NCBI GenBank assembly: GCA_903909815.1
Contig: CAIVXG010000047.1
Location: 38,092-102,091, forward strand
Source: an uncultured beta proteobacterium
GTDB taxonomy: Bacteria; Pseudomonadota; Gammaproteobacteria; Burkholderiales; Burkholderiaceae_C
Direction of reading: 5' to 3'
Length of the DNA: 64,000 nucleotides
Under the pieces are notes generated by a model, which saw nothing but the letters and a program-made list of their open reading frames with translations, was not told the origin of the DNA and did not search any database. Positions 43,576 to 58,878 of this stretch are shown here, one piece after another. Within the stretch, counting starts at the first letter, position 1. Each line of letters starts with the position of its first letter. Made by a program: the position numbers and the translations under genes.

Positions 43576-43635
43576 ACGCACTTTCAGGTTGGAGTTGGTC
43601 GCCCGCGTCCCGCAGGAATACCGGATCGCGCCGCG

Positions 43636-43662
43636 AGTATAGCGGACCAATTTAATACCAGT
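43636..43662 (-). promoter_or_regulatory. promoter and GntR operator candidate upstream of the nag operon
   Basis: On the minus strand the -10-like TATACT (43636-43641) is directly preceded by ACTGGTATTAAATTGGTCC (43644-43662), where a -35 would sit. Its ACTGGTAT half resembles the left half of DasR/NagQ operators (ACTGGTCTAGACCAGT). A related ATTGGTAT half occurs at about 40563-40570 upstream of the TonB receptor. Autoregulation is therefore plausible. Confidence 0.4.
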
Positions 43663-43703
43663 ATCGGGGTTTTCCAGACCGGTTGCCAGCGGCCGCGACG
43701 GAC

Positions 43704-44180
43704 TCAGCGCAGTGGGAGTTGCGTCGTGCTCTTCACTTCTTCCATCACGGCGTAGGTGCGGGTCTCGCGCACGCCCGGGAGTTGCCACAGCACGGTGCCT
43801 GCAAATTCGCGGTACGCACTCATGTCGGCCATGCGGGTCTTGAGCAGGTAGTCAAAGCCGCCCGCCACCATGTGGCACTCCATGATTTCGCCGCGCACCT
43901 GCACTGCGGCCTTGAAGGCCTCGAACACATTGGGCGTGGTGCGGTCCAGCAGCACCTCCACGAACACCGTCAAACCCGCGCCCAGCTTGAGCGGGTTCAG
44001 CCGTGCCTCGTAGCCCAGGATGTAGCCGTCCTTGGTGAGGCGCTGCACCCGCGCCAGCACCGCCGTGGGCGACAGCGCCACCGTTTCGGCCAGCTTGAGG
44101 TTGGAGATGCGCCCATCCTGCTGCAGGCAGCTCAGGATTTTTAGGTCGATGCGATCCAGATCGCTGGCGGAGTCGCTCAT
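43704..44180 (-). CDS. Lrp/AsnC-family transcriptional regulator
   Basis: A 158-residue regulator with an N-terminal helix-turn-helix (LKILSCLQQDGRISNLKLAE, then VALSPTAVLARVQRL) and a C-terminal RAM domain (ECHMVAGGFDYLLKTRMADM). The start at 44180 is the ATG of MSDSASDLDR. The nearest downstream partner in the other direction is an aminoacyl-histidine dipeptidase gene on the same strand 143 bp upstream. Its effector is probably an amino acid, as in the family. Confidence 0.9.
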   Translation of the reverse strand: MSDSASDLDRIDLKILSCLQQDGRISNLKLAETVALSPTAVLARVQRLTKDGYILGYEARLNPLKLGAGLTVFVEVLLDRTTPNVFEAFKAAVQVRGEIMECHMVAGGFDYLLKTRMADMSAYREFAGTVLWQLPGVRETRTYAVMEEVKSTTQLPLR

Positions 44181-44323
44181 GACGTCATGACAATGAATGG
44201 GCTGGGGTGATCCCATCATAGGGGCATTCGGCGCGACCCAAGGGCTTCACGTGAAAGAGCGAAGGGGCTGACTTTCGCGCCAATGCTGAGCTTAGCAACG
44301 GCGCCTCCGGCCGGCGCCGGGAC

Positions 44324-45781
44324 TCAAACAAGCGCTGCGAGGATGGCTTTCAGCAGTTCCCAGCAACGCTCGACCGACTCAACTTGCACCGCTTCACCCG
44401 GGGCGTGGGCGCCGTGAATGGTGGGGCCAAATGACACCATATCGAGCTCTGGATATTTGCCGCCGATGAGGCCGCACTCCAGCCCCGCGTGTATGACCTG
44501 GACCGTCGAGTCGCTGCCAAAAGATGCACGAAAGACCGATTGACACAAAGCCAGCAAGGGCGAATCGGGATTTGGCTTCCAGCCTGGATAGTGACCGGAC
44601 GGCGTTGCCACCGTGCCAGAGAGTGCAAACAGGCTGACGATCTCTTCGACCAAGGCCAGTCCCGCACTGTCCACCAAGGATCGCACCATGAAGTGGCACT
44701 CCCCGGATTGCGGACTCAGGTCGACAACGCCCAGGTTGTTTGAGGTTTCGACCACCTCCGGAACCTGCACGCTCATGCGTCGCACACCATGCGGCGCCGC
44801 ATGCAGCGTCGTGAGCCAGATCGACTGATCGGATGCGGCCATGACGCTGTCGATCGCGCTCGGCGTGCAGGAAATGGCAACTCCGTCGTCAACACCCGCC
44901 AGTTCGGCGCGGAACTCGGCCTGCAAGCCGCCCAGCACGCGGTCCAGATCGGTCGCGGCCTGCAGCGGCAAAACCAGTGTGGCAAACGCCTCGCGCGGCA
45001 GGGCATTTCGTGCCGAGCCGCCCTTTAGGCTGGAAAGCTGCACGCCCCAGCGGCGATCGAGCTCAAGCACGGCGCGCACCAGCAGTTTGATCGCATTGCC
45101 GCGCCCCTCGTGGATGTTCACTCCGGAATGGCCGCCACGCAGACCACGCACGTCGATGCGGACCGAAAGGCCGTCAGCGGGTAACGCCTGCGGCCGACCC
45201 GAACGCTGCGCGCTCACATTGACCCCACCGGCGCAACCCAGATAGAACTGCCCCCATTCCTCGGTGTCCAGGTTCAGCATCAGGCTGCCCTGCAGCACAT
45301 CCGCCGCCAGGCCGCGCGCACCGCCCATGCCGGACTCCTCGTCCACGGTGAACAAGGCCTCGATCGGCCCGTGCACCAGATGGCCGTCCTCCAGAATGGC
45401 AAGCGCCAGAGCGACTCCGATGCCGTTGTCGGCGCCCAGTGTCGTTCCATCAGCCGTCACCCAGCCGTCGCGCACGACAGCGGCAATCGGATCCTTCAGG
45501 AAGTCGTGTGCTGTATCCGCGTTGCTCTGGCACACCATGTCCAGGTGCGACTGCAGGACCACGCCGGGCGCAGACTCATGCCCGGCGCTGGCCGGCTTGC
45601 GCACCAACAGATTGCCGATGGCGTCGACCGAGGTTGCTAGGCCGCGGCCCTGCGCCCAAGCCTTGAGATGCTCGCGCAATCGTGCTTCCCCCTTGGAAGG
45701 CCGGGGAATTGAGCACAGCGTGGCGAAGTGCGCCCAAACCAGGGCGGGCTGCAAGGCGGAAAAATCGGGGCTTGGGTTCAT
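44324..45781 (-). CDS. pepD: aminoacyl-histidine dipeptidase (M20 family)
   Basis: A 485-residue M20 metallopeptidase of the PepD group. The first zinc ligand and Asp appear in LQSHLDMVCQSN, the bridging Asp in TTLGADNGIGVALALAI, the catalytic Glu pair in FTVDEESGMGGARGL, and the late His in GPTIHGAHAPGEAV. It hydrolyses Xaa-His and other dipeptides in the cytoplasm. It follows the PaaI-like thioesterase gene after 23 bp on the same strand. A GC-rich hairpin (44299-44319) lies just past its stop. Confidence 0.93.
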   Translation of the reverse strand: MNPSPDFSALQPALVWAHFATLCSIPRPSKGEARLREHLKAWAQGRGLATSVDAIGNLLVRKPASAGHESAPGVVLQSHLDMVCQSNADTAHDFLKDPIAAVVRDGWVTADGTTLGADNGIGVALALAILEDGHLVHGPIEALFTVDEESGMGGARGLAADVLQGSLMLNLDTEEWGQFYLGCAGGVNVSAQRSGRPQALPADGLSVRIDVRGLRGGHSGVNIHEGRGNAIKLLVRAVLELDRRWGVQLSSLKGGSARNALPREAFATLVLPLQAATDLDRVLGGLQAEFRAELAGVDDGVAISCTPSAIDSVMAASDQSIWLTTLHAAPHGVRRMSVQVPEVVETSNNLGVVDLSPQSGECHFMVRSLVDSAGLALVEEIVSLFALSGTVATPSGHYPGWKPNPDSPLLALCQSVFRASFGSDSTVQVIHAGLECGLIGGKYPELDMVSFGPTIHGAHAPGEAVQVESVERCWELLKAILAALV

Positions 45782-45804
45782 AGGGTTGGTTAACTATTGG
45801 CTGC

Positions 45805-46218
45805 TCAGGGATGACGGCGGGGAGGAATGGCGTAGGTGCCCACGACATGCGCCACGGGCTCGACCGAGCCTTGCGAAAACAGCGACACCTCGCCCACCGC
45901 GAGCGAGCGCCCCACCTTCATGAGTTTGCAAACGGCCACGATCCTTTGGCCAGCGGCGGGCTTCCTCAGGAAGTTGATGGTGAGACTGGTTGTCACCGTC
46001 AGCGGAACGATGCCGATTTCACCCAGGATGGCGACATAAAGCGCGACATCAGCCACCGCCATGAGCACGGGCCCCGAGACCGTTCCTCCCGGGCGCAGTT
46101 CATCGGGACCGACCTCGTGCGTGACCGTGGCGCCAGCGTTGCCAACCTCCTGCACGACGCACTTCGTCTGCGGAAATTCGGCTGCAATGAACGCTGCGAC
46201 TTCTTCTTTGGTGGCCAT
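45805..46218 (-). CDS. PaaI-family hotdog thioesterase
   Basis: A 137-residue hotdog-fold protein. It has the PaaI-like core LRPGGTVSGPVLMAVADVALYVAILGE, followed by TTSLTINFLRKPAAGQRIVA and KVGRSLAVGEVSLFSQG. It is a predicted acyl-CoA thioesterase with unknown substrate. It is divergent from tgt and probably cotranscribed with pepD. Confidence 0.85.
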   Translation of the reverse strand: MATKEEVAAFIAAEFPQTKCVVQEVGNAGATVTHEVGPDELRPGGTVSGPVLMAVADVALYVAILGEIGIVPLTVTTSLTINFLRKPAAGQRIVAVCKLMKVGRSLAVGEVSLFSQGSVEPVAHVVGTYAIPPRRHP

Positions 46219-46464
46219 GGTCGATCCCGGAAATGCCTGAAAAATGATGGATGAGTGTAGGCTGAAAACGATAGCACAACCGAGTGCGCGCGCGGGTCAC
46301 GCCCTGCCGATGGGTCTTTCCTGGCAGCCCAGGCCCGATAGAATCATCAGCGTGCCTATCCTGGCCGTCGCGGCCTCACTGCGGTGCGCGACGAACCTGC
46401 GTCGACATCGATTTGAAGCTAGCGCCAAGCGTCGCCCCGAACTCCGCGCTCCAAGCGCAGTTGA

Positions 46465-47622
<1,158 letters not shown>

Positions 47623-47641
47623 TGCCGCTTAAAATCGCCAC

Positions 47642-47720
47642 TCTCCAAGGAGCGTTGCAGCGGGGTCAGGATATGCCGGACCCGCCAGGCTTGGATGCAT
47701 CAACGACGCTCACCTGAAAC
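47642..47720 (+). promoter_or_regulatory. S-adenosylhomocysteine (SAH) riboswitch
   Basis: The spacer before metH carries the SAH-aptamer pattern. CCAAG (47645-47649) pairs with CTTGG (47690-47694). GAGCG and TTG (47650-47657) pair with CAA and CGCTC (47701-47711). A GC-rich hairpin arm at 47660-47667 pairs with 47679-47685. The invariant-looking AGGAGCGTTGCAGCGG, CCAGGCTTGG and GACGCTCACC are present. SAH riboswitches turn on methionine-cycle genes such as metH and ahcY when SAH accumulates, which fits the position 40 bp before the metH start. Confidence 0.88.
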
Positions 47721-47759
47721 CCAGACCATTGCCATGCAATGGAATTACAGGTGAGATCC

Positions 47760-50501
<2,742 letters not shown>

Positions 50502-50530
50502 ACCGGTATAAAGGATCTCCGCCCGACCAA

Positions 50531-50614
50531 CGTCATTGCGAGGCCGCAGGCCGCCGCAATCCACGAGTACCACATCACGCCGCCGTGGATCGTCGCGCTG
50601 CGCTGGCGATGACG
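50531..50614. repeat. REP-like palindromic element, copy 3
   Basis: CGTCATTGCGAGGCCGCAGG (from 50531) and its neighbour GCAATCCACG are mirrored by CGTGGATCGTC and GGCGATGACG ending at 50614. The following GAATC-CA-GGGTTCATGG stretch also resembles what follows copy 2. It lies between metH and phaM. Confidence 0.7.
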
Positions 50615-50694
50615 AATCCAAGGGTTCATGGTCCGTCTGCGGTATCCGACGGATTCGGGAGGCTCGCAATGATGTCAGAGTAGCTTCCTTGCTT

Positions 50695-51315
50695 TCAACT
50701 GCTGCGTTTGCGCGGCGCGGCCTTCTTCACTGCGGCCTTGACCGCCTGCTTGGCCACATGCTTGGTGACATCGGCCGCCGTCTGCTTGGCCGCATCCTTC
50801 ATGGCAGAGGCGGCGATCTGCTGGAACTGCTGCGTCAACGCGCCCCACCATTGCATCGGGTCCGCCACACCGCCCTCAGCCGCACTCGCCTTGCCCTTGG
50901 CAGCCGGGCCCGTCACGGCAGCAGCCACGCTGGAAATGGTGCGCGCCGTGCCCGCCGCAGTATCGGTCACCTTCTGCACACCGGAGGCGACCGTATCGGC
51001 GGCCTTGAGCTTGAGCGCATTGGCGACATCGCCCATGTTGAAGTTCATGCCCTTGAGCGTGGCCAGCGTCATCTTCTGAACTTCCAGCGCCTGCACTGTA
51101 GCACCCAGAGCACGCGAGTTCTGTTCGAGCCAGAAATGCACCGCCTTGAGTTCTTCAATGCGCTTGTCCAACTCTTCCACGTTCAGCGTCGGTGCCACCC
51201 AGTTCGCCAAATTGGGCATCTGAGGGATGGTTTGGGTTGCGCCCTTGGCCAGATTCTGAAGAAAATCAAAACCGGGAACAAATTTTCCAAAACCCGAATT
51301 CTGCGAATCGCTCAT
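50695..51315 (-). CDS. phaM: PhaM-type polyhydroxyalkanoate granule/synthase-activating protein
   Basis: A 206-residue protein. The N-terminal half KFVPGFDFLQNLAKG, then MPNLANWVAPTLNVEELDKR and IEELKAVHFWLEQN, is the PhaM pattern. The C-terminus is lysine- and alanine-rich with PAKKA-like repeats (VKAAVKKAAPRKRSS), as in PhaM proteins that bind DNA and the PHA synthase. The start at 51315 (MSDSQNSGFG) is taken because the upstream extension lacks similarity. It is expected to activate PhaC and tether granules to the nucleoid. Confidence 0.88.
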   Translation of the reverse strand: MSDSQNSGFGKFVPGFDFLQNLAKGATQTIPQMPNLANWVAPTLNVEELDKRIEELKAVHFWLEQNSRALGATVQALEVQKMTLATLKGMNFNMGDVANALKLKAADTVASGVQKVTDTAAGTARTISSVAAAVTGPAAKGKASAAEGGVADPMQWWGALTQQFQQIAASAMKDAAKQTAADVTKHVAKQAVKAAVKKAAPRKRSS

Positions 51316-51531
51316 AGCTAAGCTCCAATCAGTACGGTAGACCTTGACACTGGGTGACGCCGTGGCCCGCATGCAAGGTCATATGTGTTGCGAACTGGAC
51401 ACAGCGCAGCCGAAGGATACTCCGCTTCGACACCGAGCCCTGCAGCAGCAACATTGCTACGGGCCAGCTTCATGTCATTGACACCCCGTTGTTTTTGCCG
51501 CATTGCATCGATCACCCGGCCCGTTGCTGCC

Positions 51532-51558
51532 GTGACACATCGGGTTTACCCATATAAT
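51532..51558 (+). promoter_or_regulatory. promoter of the ATP synthase operon
   Basis: A perfect -10 TATAAT (51553-51558) is preceded by GTGACA (51532-51537) with 15 bp between them. It lies about 48 bp before the atpI start, in the 290-bp spacer that divides phaM from atpI. Nothing else was recognised in that spacer. Confidence 0.55.
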
Positions 51559-51605
51559 TAGAGGCTTTGCGACACTTGCAAAACGTAACTTGGCTGTAAT
51601 TTTTG

Positions 51606-52088
51606 ATGGCGACAATGGCGTTGCACGAAGAATCTGAAGATGAGCTGGGTGCTTTTGGGCCGGAGTTCAAGCCGTTGACGGCGGAACAGGCGCAAGGGCT
51701 GCGTCCCTTGATGCGTTTGGTTTCACCCTGGAGGGTGATTGGGGCGCAGGTGGGAGCAGGGGTTGTCGTCGCGTTGGCGGCCTGGGCTTGGACCGGCAGG
51801 AGCAATGCGGCCTGGTCTGCGGCCTACGGGGCGCTGACCGTGGTGATACCGGCTGCGCTGTTTGCGCGCGGCTTGATGAGCCGGTTTTCCTCGCTGAACC
51901 CGACCACGGCCGGATTCGGATTTTTTGTTTGGGAAGCGGTCAAGATTGCCGTGAGTGTGGGAATGCTGCTTGCAGCACCGCGCTTGATCGCCGATCTGGA
52001 CTGGTTGGCCTTGCTGGTGGGCCTGATCATCAGCATGAAGATGTATTGGCTGGCGCTGGCCAGGTGGCCGAAACGTAAAACTGTTTAA
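51606..52088 (+). CDS. atpI: ATP synthase protein I
   Basis: A 160-residue protein with four hydrophobic segments in the C-terminal two thirds, including WRVIGAQVGAGVVVALAAWA and AWSAAYGALTVVIPAALFARG. AtpI assists assembly of the subunit c ring. The start is ATG 51606 (the preceding TTG and a later ATG at 51615 are possible). It begins the atpIBEFHAGDC operon, whose order and spacing are regular. Confidence 0.87.
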   Translation: MATMALHEESEDELGAFGPEFKPLTAEQAQGLRPLMRLVSPWRVIGAQVGAGVVVALAAWAWTGRSNAAWSAAYGALTVVIPAALFARGLMSRFSSLNPTTAGFGFFVWEAVKIAVSVGMLLAAPRLIADLDWLALLVGLIISMKMYWLALARWPKRKTV

Positions 52089-52098
52089 AGATTGAACC

Positions 52099-52983
52099 AT
52101 GTCCGCAGAAGAACACGCACCTTCGTCGAGTGACTATATTGTTCACCACCTGACGCATTGGCAAAACAAGCCGCAGACCGAGATCGTGGACTTCTCGGTC
52201 ATCAATATCGACTCCGTATTCTTCTCGGTTCTGTTGGGCGGACTCGCCTGCTTCTTCCTGTGGCGCGCAGCGCGCAAGGCCACCTCCGGTGTGCCGGGGC
52301 GTTTTCAGGCTGCCGTAGAAATCCTGTTTGAGATGGTCGATGCTCAAGCCAAATCCATTGTCCACAATGCCGCAAGCCGCAAGCTGGTAGCGCCCCTGGC
52401 GTTGACCGTGTTTGTGTGGATCTTCCTGCTCAACGCGATGGACCTGTTGCCGCTTGACCTGTTGCCGATGGTGTGGAGTTGGATCTACGGCGCCGCCGGG
52501 CACGACGCTCACCACGCCTATTTGCGCGTGGTTCCCACCGCCGACCTTTCCATGACCATGGGCATGTCGGTCTCGGTGCTGCTGCTGTGCCTTTACTACA
52601 ACCTGCGCATCAAGGGCGTGGTTGGTTGGGCTCACGAACTGGTGGTCGCGCCCTTTGGCACGAGCAAGAATCCGCTGTTTGCGGTCATCTTGGGATGCGC
52701 CAATCTGGCGATGCAGTTGATGGAATTTGTCGCCAAGACCGTCTCGCACGGCATGCGGCTGTTTGGCAACATGTACGCGGGCGAGCTGATATTCATGCTG
52801 ATCGCATTGCTGGCCGGCGCCTGGGCCTTTTCCTTCCAGCCCGGCGACTTGCTACTGCTGCTGCTCAACGTCGTGGCGGGCTGGGCATGGTCGGTTTTTC
52901 ACATCCTGATCATCGTGCTGCAGGCTTTTGTGTTCATGATGTTGACCCTGGTCTACATCGGACAGGCGCACGACGCGCATTGA
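52099..52983 (+). CDS. atpB: ATP synthase subunit a
   Basis: A 294-residue membrane subunit that forms the proton half-channels. It has the N-terminal SDYIVHHLTHWQNK and the C-terminal conserved arginine helix MQLMEFVAKTVSHGMRLFGNMYAGELIF (Arg in HGMRLFGN), followed by LLLLLNVVAGWAWSVFHILI. It starts 10 bp after atpI. Confidence 0.97.
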   Translation: MSAEEHAPSSSDYIVHHLTHWQNKPQTEIVDFSVINIDSVFFSVLLGGLACFFLWRAARKATSGVPGRFQAAVEILFEMVDAQAKSIVHNAASRKLVAPLALTVFVWIFLLNAMDLLPLDLLPMVWSWIYGAAGHDAHHAYLRVVPTADLSMTMGMSVSVLLLCLYYNLRIKGVVGWAHELVVAPFGTSKNPLFAVILGCANLAMQLMEFVAKTVSHGMRLFGNMYAGELIFMLIALLAGAWAFSFQPGDLLLLLLNVVAGWAWSVFHILIIVLQAFVFMMLTLVYIGQAHDAH

Positions 52984-53040
52984 TTTTTGGTTGGTTTTCG
53001 TTGGTTTGGTTTGGTTTGGTTTTATTTTTTTAGTACTTAA

Positions 53041-53337
<297 letters not shown>

Positions 53338-53372
53338 TTCCCGCCGACAACAAACGTTGAGGGAGATCTACT

Positions 53373-53843
53373 GTGAACATTAATGCAACCCTGCTGGCGT
53401 CCATGATCGTCTTCGCATTGCTGGCGCTGTTCACGATGAAATTCGTGTGGCCGCCCATCACGAATGCCTTGGATGAACGTGCCAGCAAAATTGCGGCCGG
53501 CCTTGCGGCTGCCGACAAGGCCAAGTCCGAGCTTTCCTCCGCCAACAAGCGGGTGGAAGAAGAACTGGCCAAGTCGCGCACCGAAACCACGGCCCGCCTG
53601 GCAGATGCCGAGCGTCGCGGTCAAGCCATCGTGGAAGAAGCTAAAGCCAAGGCGACCGAAGAGGGCAACAAGATCATTGCTGCCGCCAAGGTCGAAGCCG
53701 AGCAACAAAGCGTCAAGGCGCGTGAGGCGCTGCGCGAGCAGGTCGCCGCACTCGCGGTCAAAGGTGCGGAGCAGATCTTGCGCAAGGAAGTCAATGCCAG
53801 CGTGCACGCCGCTTTGCTGGGTCAACTCCAGACCGAGCTGTAA
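53373..53843 (+). CDS. atpF: ATP synthase subunit b
   Basis: A 156-residue stator subunit with one N-terminal membrane helix ([19 protein letters not shown]) and a long Ala/Glu/Lys-rich coiled coil. The start codon is GTG at 53373, preceded by GAGGGAG. It connects F0 and F1. Confidence 0.95.
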   Translation: MNINATLLASMIVFALLALFTMKFVWPPITNALDERASKIAAGLAAADKAKSELSSANKRVEEELAKSRTETTARLADAERRGQAIVEEAKAKATEEGNKIIAAAKVEAEQQSVKAREALREQVAALAVKGAEQILRKEVNASVHAALLGQLQTEL

Positions 53844-53849
53844 AGCATC

Positions 53850-54380
53850 ATGGCCGAAATCGCAACCATTGCCCGCCCTTACGCTGAAGCGCTGTTCAAG
53901 GCCTCGTCCTCGGACTTGAATGCTGCGGCAATCTGGGTCGAAGAGTTGAAGGAAATTGCGGGAAATCCGCAGTTGCAACAATTCGCCGACAACCCCAACG
54001 CCACGGTGGACCAGGTGTTTGACCTGATCACCAGTGTGGCCCGGGTGGTCCTGCCTGAAATGGCCAGGAACTTCCTGCGCACCGTGATTGAAAACGGGCG
54101 CTTGGCTGCGCTACCGGAAATTGCGCTTCAATTTCGCGCTCTCAAGAGTGCGCAAAGTGGATCGTCCGATGCCGTCGTGTACAGCGCATTCGCGATTGAA
54201 ACCGATGCCCTGGCGGGCGTGACAGCGGCGCTGGAAAAGCGCTTCGGCCGCAAGCTCCAGGTATCGGTGCAACTGCAGCCTGAACTCATAGGCGGCATTC
54301 GCGTGGTGGTGGGGGACGAGGTTCTTGACACTTCTGTCAAAGCCCGTCTGGAACAAATGAAAGTGGCATTGGCATCCTGA
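53850..54380 (+). CDS. atpH: ATP synthase subunit delta
   Basis: A 176-residue F1 stalk protein with the usual [16 protein letters not shown] start and the C-terminal signature [20 protein letters not shown] [18 protein letters not shown]. It joins subunit b to the alpha/beta head. It starts 6 bp after atpF. Confidence 0.96.
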   Translation: MAEIATIARPYAEALFKASSSDLNAAAIWVEELKEIAGNPQLQQFADNPNATVDQVFDLITSVARVVLPEMARNFLRTVIENGRLAALPEIALQFRALKSAQSGSSDAVVYSAFAIETDALAGVTAALEKRFGRKLQVSVQLQPELIGGIRVVVGDEVLDTSVKARLEQMKVALAS

Positions 54381-54428
54381 GCGTTCACGCCCGGTTGTCA
54401 GCCCAATTAACGAAAGAAGGAACGAGTC

Positions 54429-55982
54429 ATGCAACTCAATCCCGCAGAGATTTCCGAACTGATCAAGAGCCGCATCGAGGGCTTGTCCGCAAGCGCCAAC
54501 ATCCGCAATCAGGGTACCGTGGTGTCCGTGAGCGACGGCATCTGCCGCATCCACGGCCTGTCGGACGTGATGCAGGGTGAGATGCTGGAGTTTCCCGCAG
54601 GCAGCGACGGCCTGCCCACCTACGGCTTGGCGCTGAATCTGGAGCGTGACTCGGTCGGCTCCGTGATTCTGGGCGAGTACGAACACATCTCCGAAGGCGA
54701 CACCGTCAAGTGCACGGGCCGCATTCTGGAAGTGCCGGTGGGCCCCGAGCTCAAGGGTCGTGTGGTCAATGCCCTGGGCCAGCCCATCGACGGCAAGGGT
54801 CCGATCAACGCCAAGATGACCGACGTGATTGAAAAGGTTGCGCCTGGCGTGATTGCGCGTCAGTCCGTGAGCCAGCCCATGCAGACCGGCCTGAAGTCGA
54901 TCGACTCCATGGTGCCCGTTGGCCGCGGTCAGCGCGAGCTCATCATCGGCGACCGCCAGACTGGCAAGACCGCCGTGGCCATCGACGCCATCATCAACCA
55001 AAAGGGTCAGAACATGACCTGCGTTTATGTCGCGATTGGCCAGAAGGCCAGTTCCGTCAAGAACGTGGTGCGCTCGCTGGAACAAGCCGGTGCCATGGAA
55101 TACACCATCGTGGTGGCGGCGACCGCGTCTGAATCGGCTGCGATGCAGTATGTCAGCGCCTACTCTGGCTGCACCATGGGCGAATACTTCCGCGACCGCG
55201 GTGAAGACGCCCTGATCGTGTACGACGACCTGTCCAAGCAGGCTGTGGCATATCGTCAGTTGTCGCTGCTGCTGCGCCGTCCGCCAGGACGCGAAGCCTA
55301 CCCCGGCGACGTGTTCTATCTCCACAGCCGCCTGCTGGAACGCGCCGCCCGCGTGAACGAAAAGTACGTCGAAGACTTCACCAAGGGTGCGGTCAAAGGT
55401 CAGACTGGCTCCTTGACGGCCCTGCCGATCATTGAAACCCAGGCCGGCGACGTGTCTGCGTTCGTGCCAACCAACGTGATCTCGATCACCGATGGCCAGA
55501 TTTTCCTGGAAACCTCGCTCTTTAACGCCGGTATCCGCCCCGCCATCAACGCCGGTATTTCGGTGTCACGCGTCGGTGGCGCAGCCCAGACCAAGCTCAT
55601 CAAGAACCTGTCGGGCGGTATCCGTACCGATTTGGCTCAATACCGTGAGTTAGCAGCTTTCGCGCAGTTCGCGTCGGACCTGGATGAAGCCACACGCAAG
55701 CAACTCGACCGCGGTGCCCGCGTCACCGAGTTGCTAAAGCAGGCGCAGTACAGCCCGCAGCCGATCTCCCTTATGGGTGCGACGCTGTTTGCGGTGAACA
55801 AGGGTTATCTGGACGACATCGAAGTCAGCAAGATGCTGCCGTTCGAACACGGCCTGCATGGCTACCTCAAGGACAAGCATGCTGCGCTGCTGGCCAAGTT
55901 GGAAGCTGCCAAGGCCATGGACAAGGACGCTGAGGCTGAATTGAACGGCGCCATCGCGGCCTTCAAGAAGTCGTTCGCCTAA
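54429..55982 (+). CDS. atpA: ATP synthase subunit alpha
   Basis: A 517-residue catalytic-head subunit. It has the N-terminal [17 protein letters not shown], the nucleotide site [15 protein letters not shown] and the P-loop-linked region [17 protein letters not shown], and the alpha signature [13 protein letters not shown]. It binds non-catalytic ATP in F1. Confidence 0.98.
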   Translation: MQLNPAEISELIKSRIEGLSASANIRNQGTVVSVSDGICRIHGLSDVMQGEMLEFPAGSDGLPTYGLALNLERDSVGSVILGEYEHISEGDTVKCTGRILEVPVGPELKGRVVNALGQPIDGKGPINAKMTDVIEKVAPGVIARQSVSQPMQTGLKSIDSMVPVGRGQRELIIGDRQTGKTAVAIDAIINQKGQNMTCVYVAIGQKASSVKNVVRSLEQAGAMEYTIVVAATASESAAMQYVSAYSGCTMGEYFRDRGEDALIVYDDLSKQAVAYRQLSLLLRRPPGREAYPGDVFYLHSRLLERAARVNEKYVEDFTKGAVKGQTGSLTALPIIETQAGDVSAFVPTNVISITDGQIFLETSLFNAGIRPAINAGISVSRVGGAAQTKLIKNLSGGIRTDLAQYRELAAFAQFASDLDEATRKQLDRGARVTELLKQAQYSPQPISLMGATLFAVNKGYLDDIEVSKMLPFEHGLHGYLKDKHAALLAKLEAAKAMDKDAEAELNGAIAAFKKSFA

Positions 55983-56018
55983 GGTCCCCTTCACAGACTC
56001 AAGCGAAGGACTCTTCTT

Positions 56019-56915
56019 ATGGCAACCAGCAAGGAAATACGCGGCAAGATCAAAAACTTCGAGAGTACGAAGAAGATCACCAAGGCCATGGAGATGATCT
56101 CCGTGTCCAAGATGCGTAAGGCTCAGGAACGCATGCGTGCGGCTCGCCCCTATGCCGAGAAGGTGCGCAACATCGCGGCCAATCTGGGCCGGGCCAACCC
56201 CGAGTACGTCCATGCCTTCATGAAACCCAACGACGCCAAAGTCGCGGGCATGATCGTGGTGACGACCGACAAGGGCTTGTGCGGTGGTTTGAACACCAAC
56301 GTGCTTCGCAGCGTCACCAGCAAGCTGCGCGAACTGCAAGCGGCCGGTAACACGGTGCAGGCTGTGGCCATCGGCAACAAGGGCTTGGGCTTCCTGAACC
56401 GCATTGGCGCCAAGGTTGTCTCGCATGTCACGCAGTTGGGCGACAGGCCACATCTGGAGCGTCTGATCGGTCCGGTCAAGGTGCTGCTGGACGCTTACGC
56501 CAAGGGCGAAGTCAATGCGGTCTACCTGTCCTACACGCGCTTCATCAACACCATGAAACAGGAAGTGGTGCTGGAACAGTTGCTGCCGCTGTCGGCGGCG
56601 CAGATGCAGGCCGATACTCGCGCCAGCGAAGTGGCCACCGGCGCCAAGCACAGCTGGGACTACATCTATGAGCCGGACGCACAAACGGTGATCGATGACC
56701 TGTTGCTGCGCTATGTCGAAGCCCTGGTCTACCAGTCGGTGGCCGAGAACATGGCATCTGAGCATGCCGCGCGCATGGTGGCCATGAAGGCTGCCACCGA
56801 CAACGCCGGCAGCGTGATTGGCGAGCTCAAACTGATCTACAACAAGACCCGTCAAGCCGCGATCACCAAAGAACTGTCCGAGATCGTCTCCGGAGCTGCA
56901 GCGATCGGGGCCTAA
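56019..56915 (+). CDS. atpG: ATP synthase subunit gamma
   Basis: A 298-residue rotor shaft. It shows the N-terminal [20 protein letters not shown] and the C-terminal [17 protein letters not shown], the latter being the family signature. It turns within the alpha/beta hexamer. Confidence 0.97.
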   Translation: MATSKEIRGKIKNFESTKKITKAMEMISVSKMRKAQERMRAARPYAEKVRNIAANLGRANPEYVHAFMKPNDAKVAGMIVVTTDKGLCGGLNTNVLRSVTSKLRELQAAGNTVQAVAIGNKGLGFLNRIGAKVVSHVTQLGDRPHLERLIGPVKVLLDAYAKGEVNAVYLSYTRFINTMKQEVVLEQLLPLSAAQMQADTRASEVATGAKHSWDYIYEPDAQTVIDDLLLRYVEALVYQSVAENMASEHAARMVAMKAATDNAGSVIGELKLIYNKTRQAAITKELSEIVSGAAAIGA

Positions 56916-58364
<1,449 letters not shown>

Positions 58365-58400
58365 GCGTCACCGCCTTGACCACAGACGCAAAGGAAACCT

Positions 58401-58817
58401 ATGTCGACCATACACGTTGACGTTGTCAGTGCCGAACAGTCCATCTTCTCGGGTGAAGCGCGTTTCGTCGCTTTGCCCGGTGAAGCCGGCGAGCTCGGCA
58501 TCTATCCGCGCCACACCCCCCTCATCACCCGCATCAAGCCGGGATCGGTACGCATCGAGATGGCCGACGGCAGCGAAGAGTTTGTCTTCGTCGCTGGCGG
58601 CATTCTGGAAGTGCAACCCAACTGCGTCACCGTCTTGTCCGACACCGCCATTCGCGGCAAGGACCTGGACGACGAGAAGGCCAACGCTGCTCGTGCAGCG
58701 GCCGAGGAAGCGCTCAAGAACGCCAAGAACGACATCGATCTGGCCCGCGCCCAGTCCGAACTGGCCGTGCTCGCTGCGCAAATCACCGCCTTGCGCAAGT
58801 ACCGCGGAAAGAAGTAA
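58401..58817 (+). CDS. atpC: ATP synthase subunit epsilon
   Basis: A 138-residue protein with an N-terminal beta-sandwich ([18 protein letters not shown], then [17 protein letters not shown]) and a C-terminal helical hairpin. It closes the operon; a terminator follows 31 bp after its stop. Confidence 0.97.
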   Translation: MSTIHVDVVSAEQSIFSGEARFVALPGEAGELGIYPRHTPLITRIKPGSVRIEMADGSEEFVFVAGGILEVQPNCVTVLSDTAIRGKDLDDEKANAARAAAEEALKNAKNDIDLARAQSELAVLAAQITALRKYRGKK

Positions 58818-58847
58818 ATGTCTTTGCGGGACAGTCCGCCGCCAAGA

Positions 58848-58877
58848 ATCCTCCGCTTCGACGGGGGATTTTTTTTG
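58848..58877 (+). terminator. rho-independent terminator of the atp operon
   Basis: Stem ATCCTCCG (58848-58855) with loop CTTCGA and mirror arm CGGGGGAT (58862-58869, one G-T pair) is followed by a run of eight T. It lies exactly between atpC and the convergent TPM gene. Confidence 0.85.
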
Positions 58878-58878
58878 C

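Noticed and set aside
44299..44319. GC-rich hairpin after pepD as a terminator
   Set aside because: The 7-bp stem is good but there is no T-run behind it, so it is mentioned with pepD and not listed as a separate feature.
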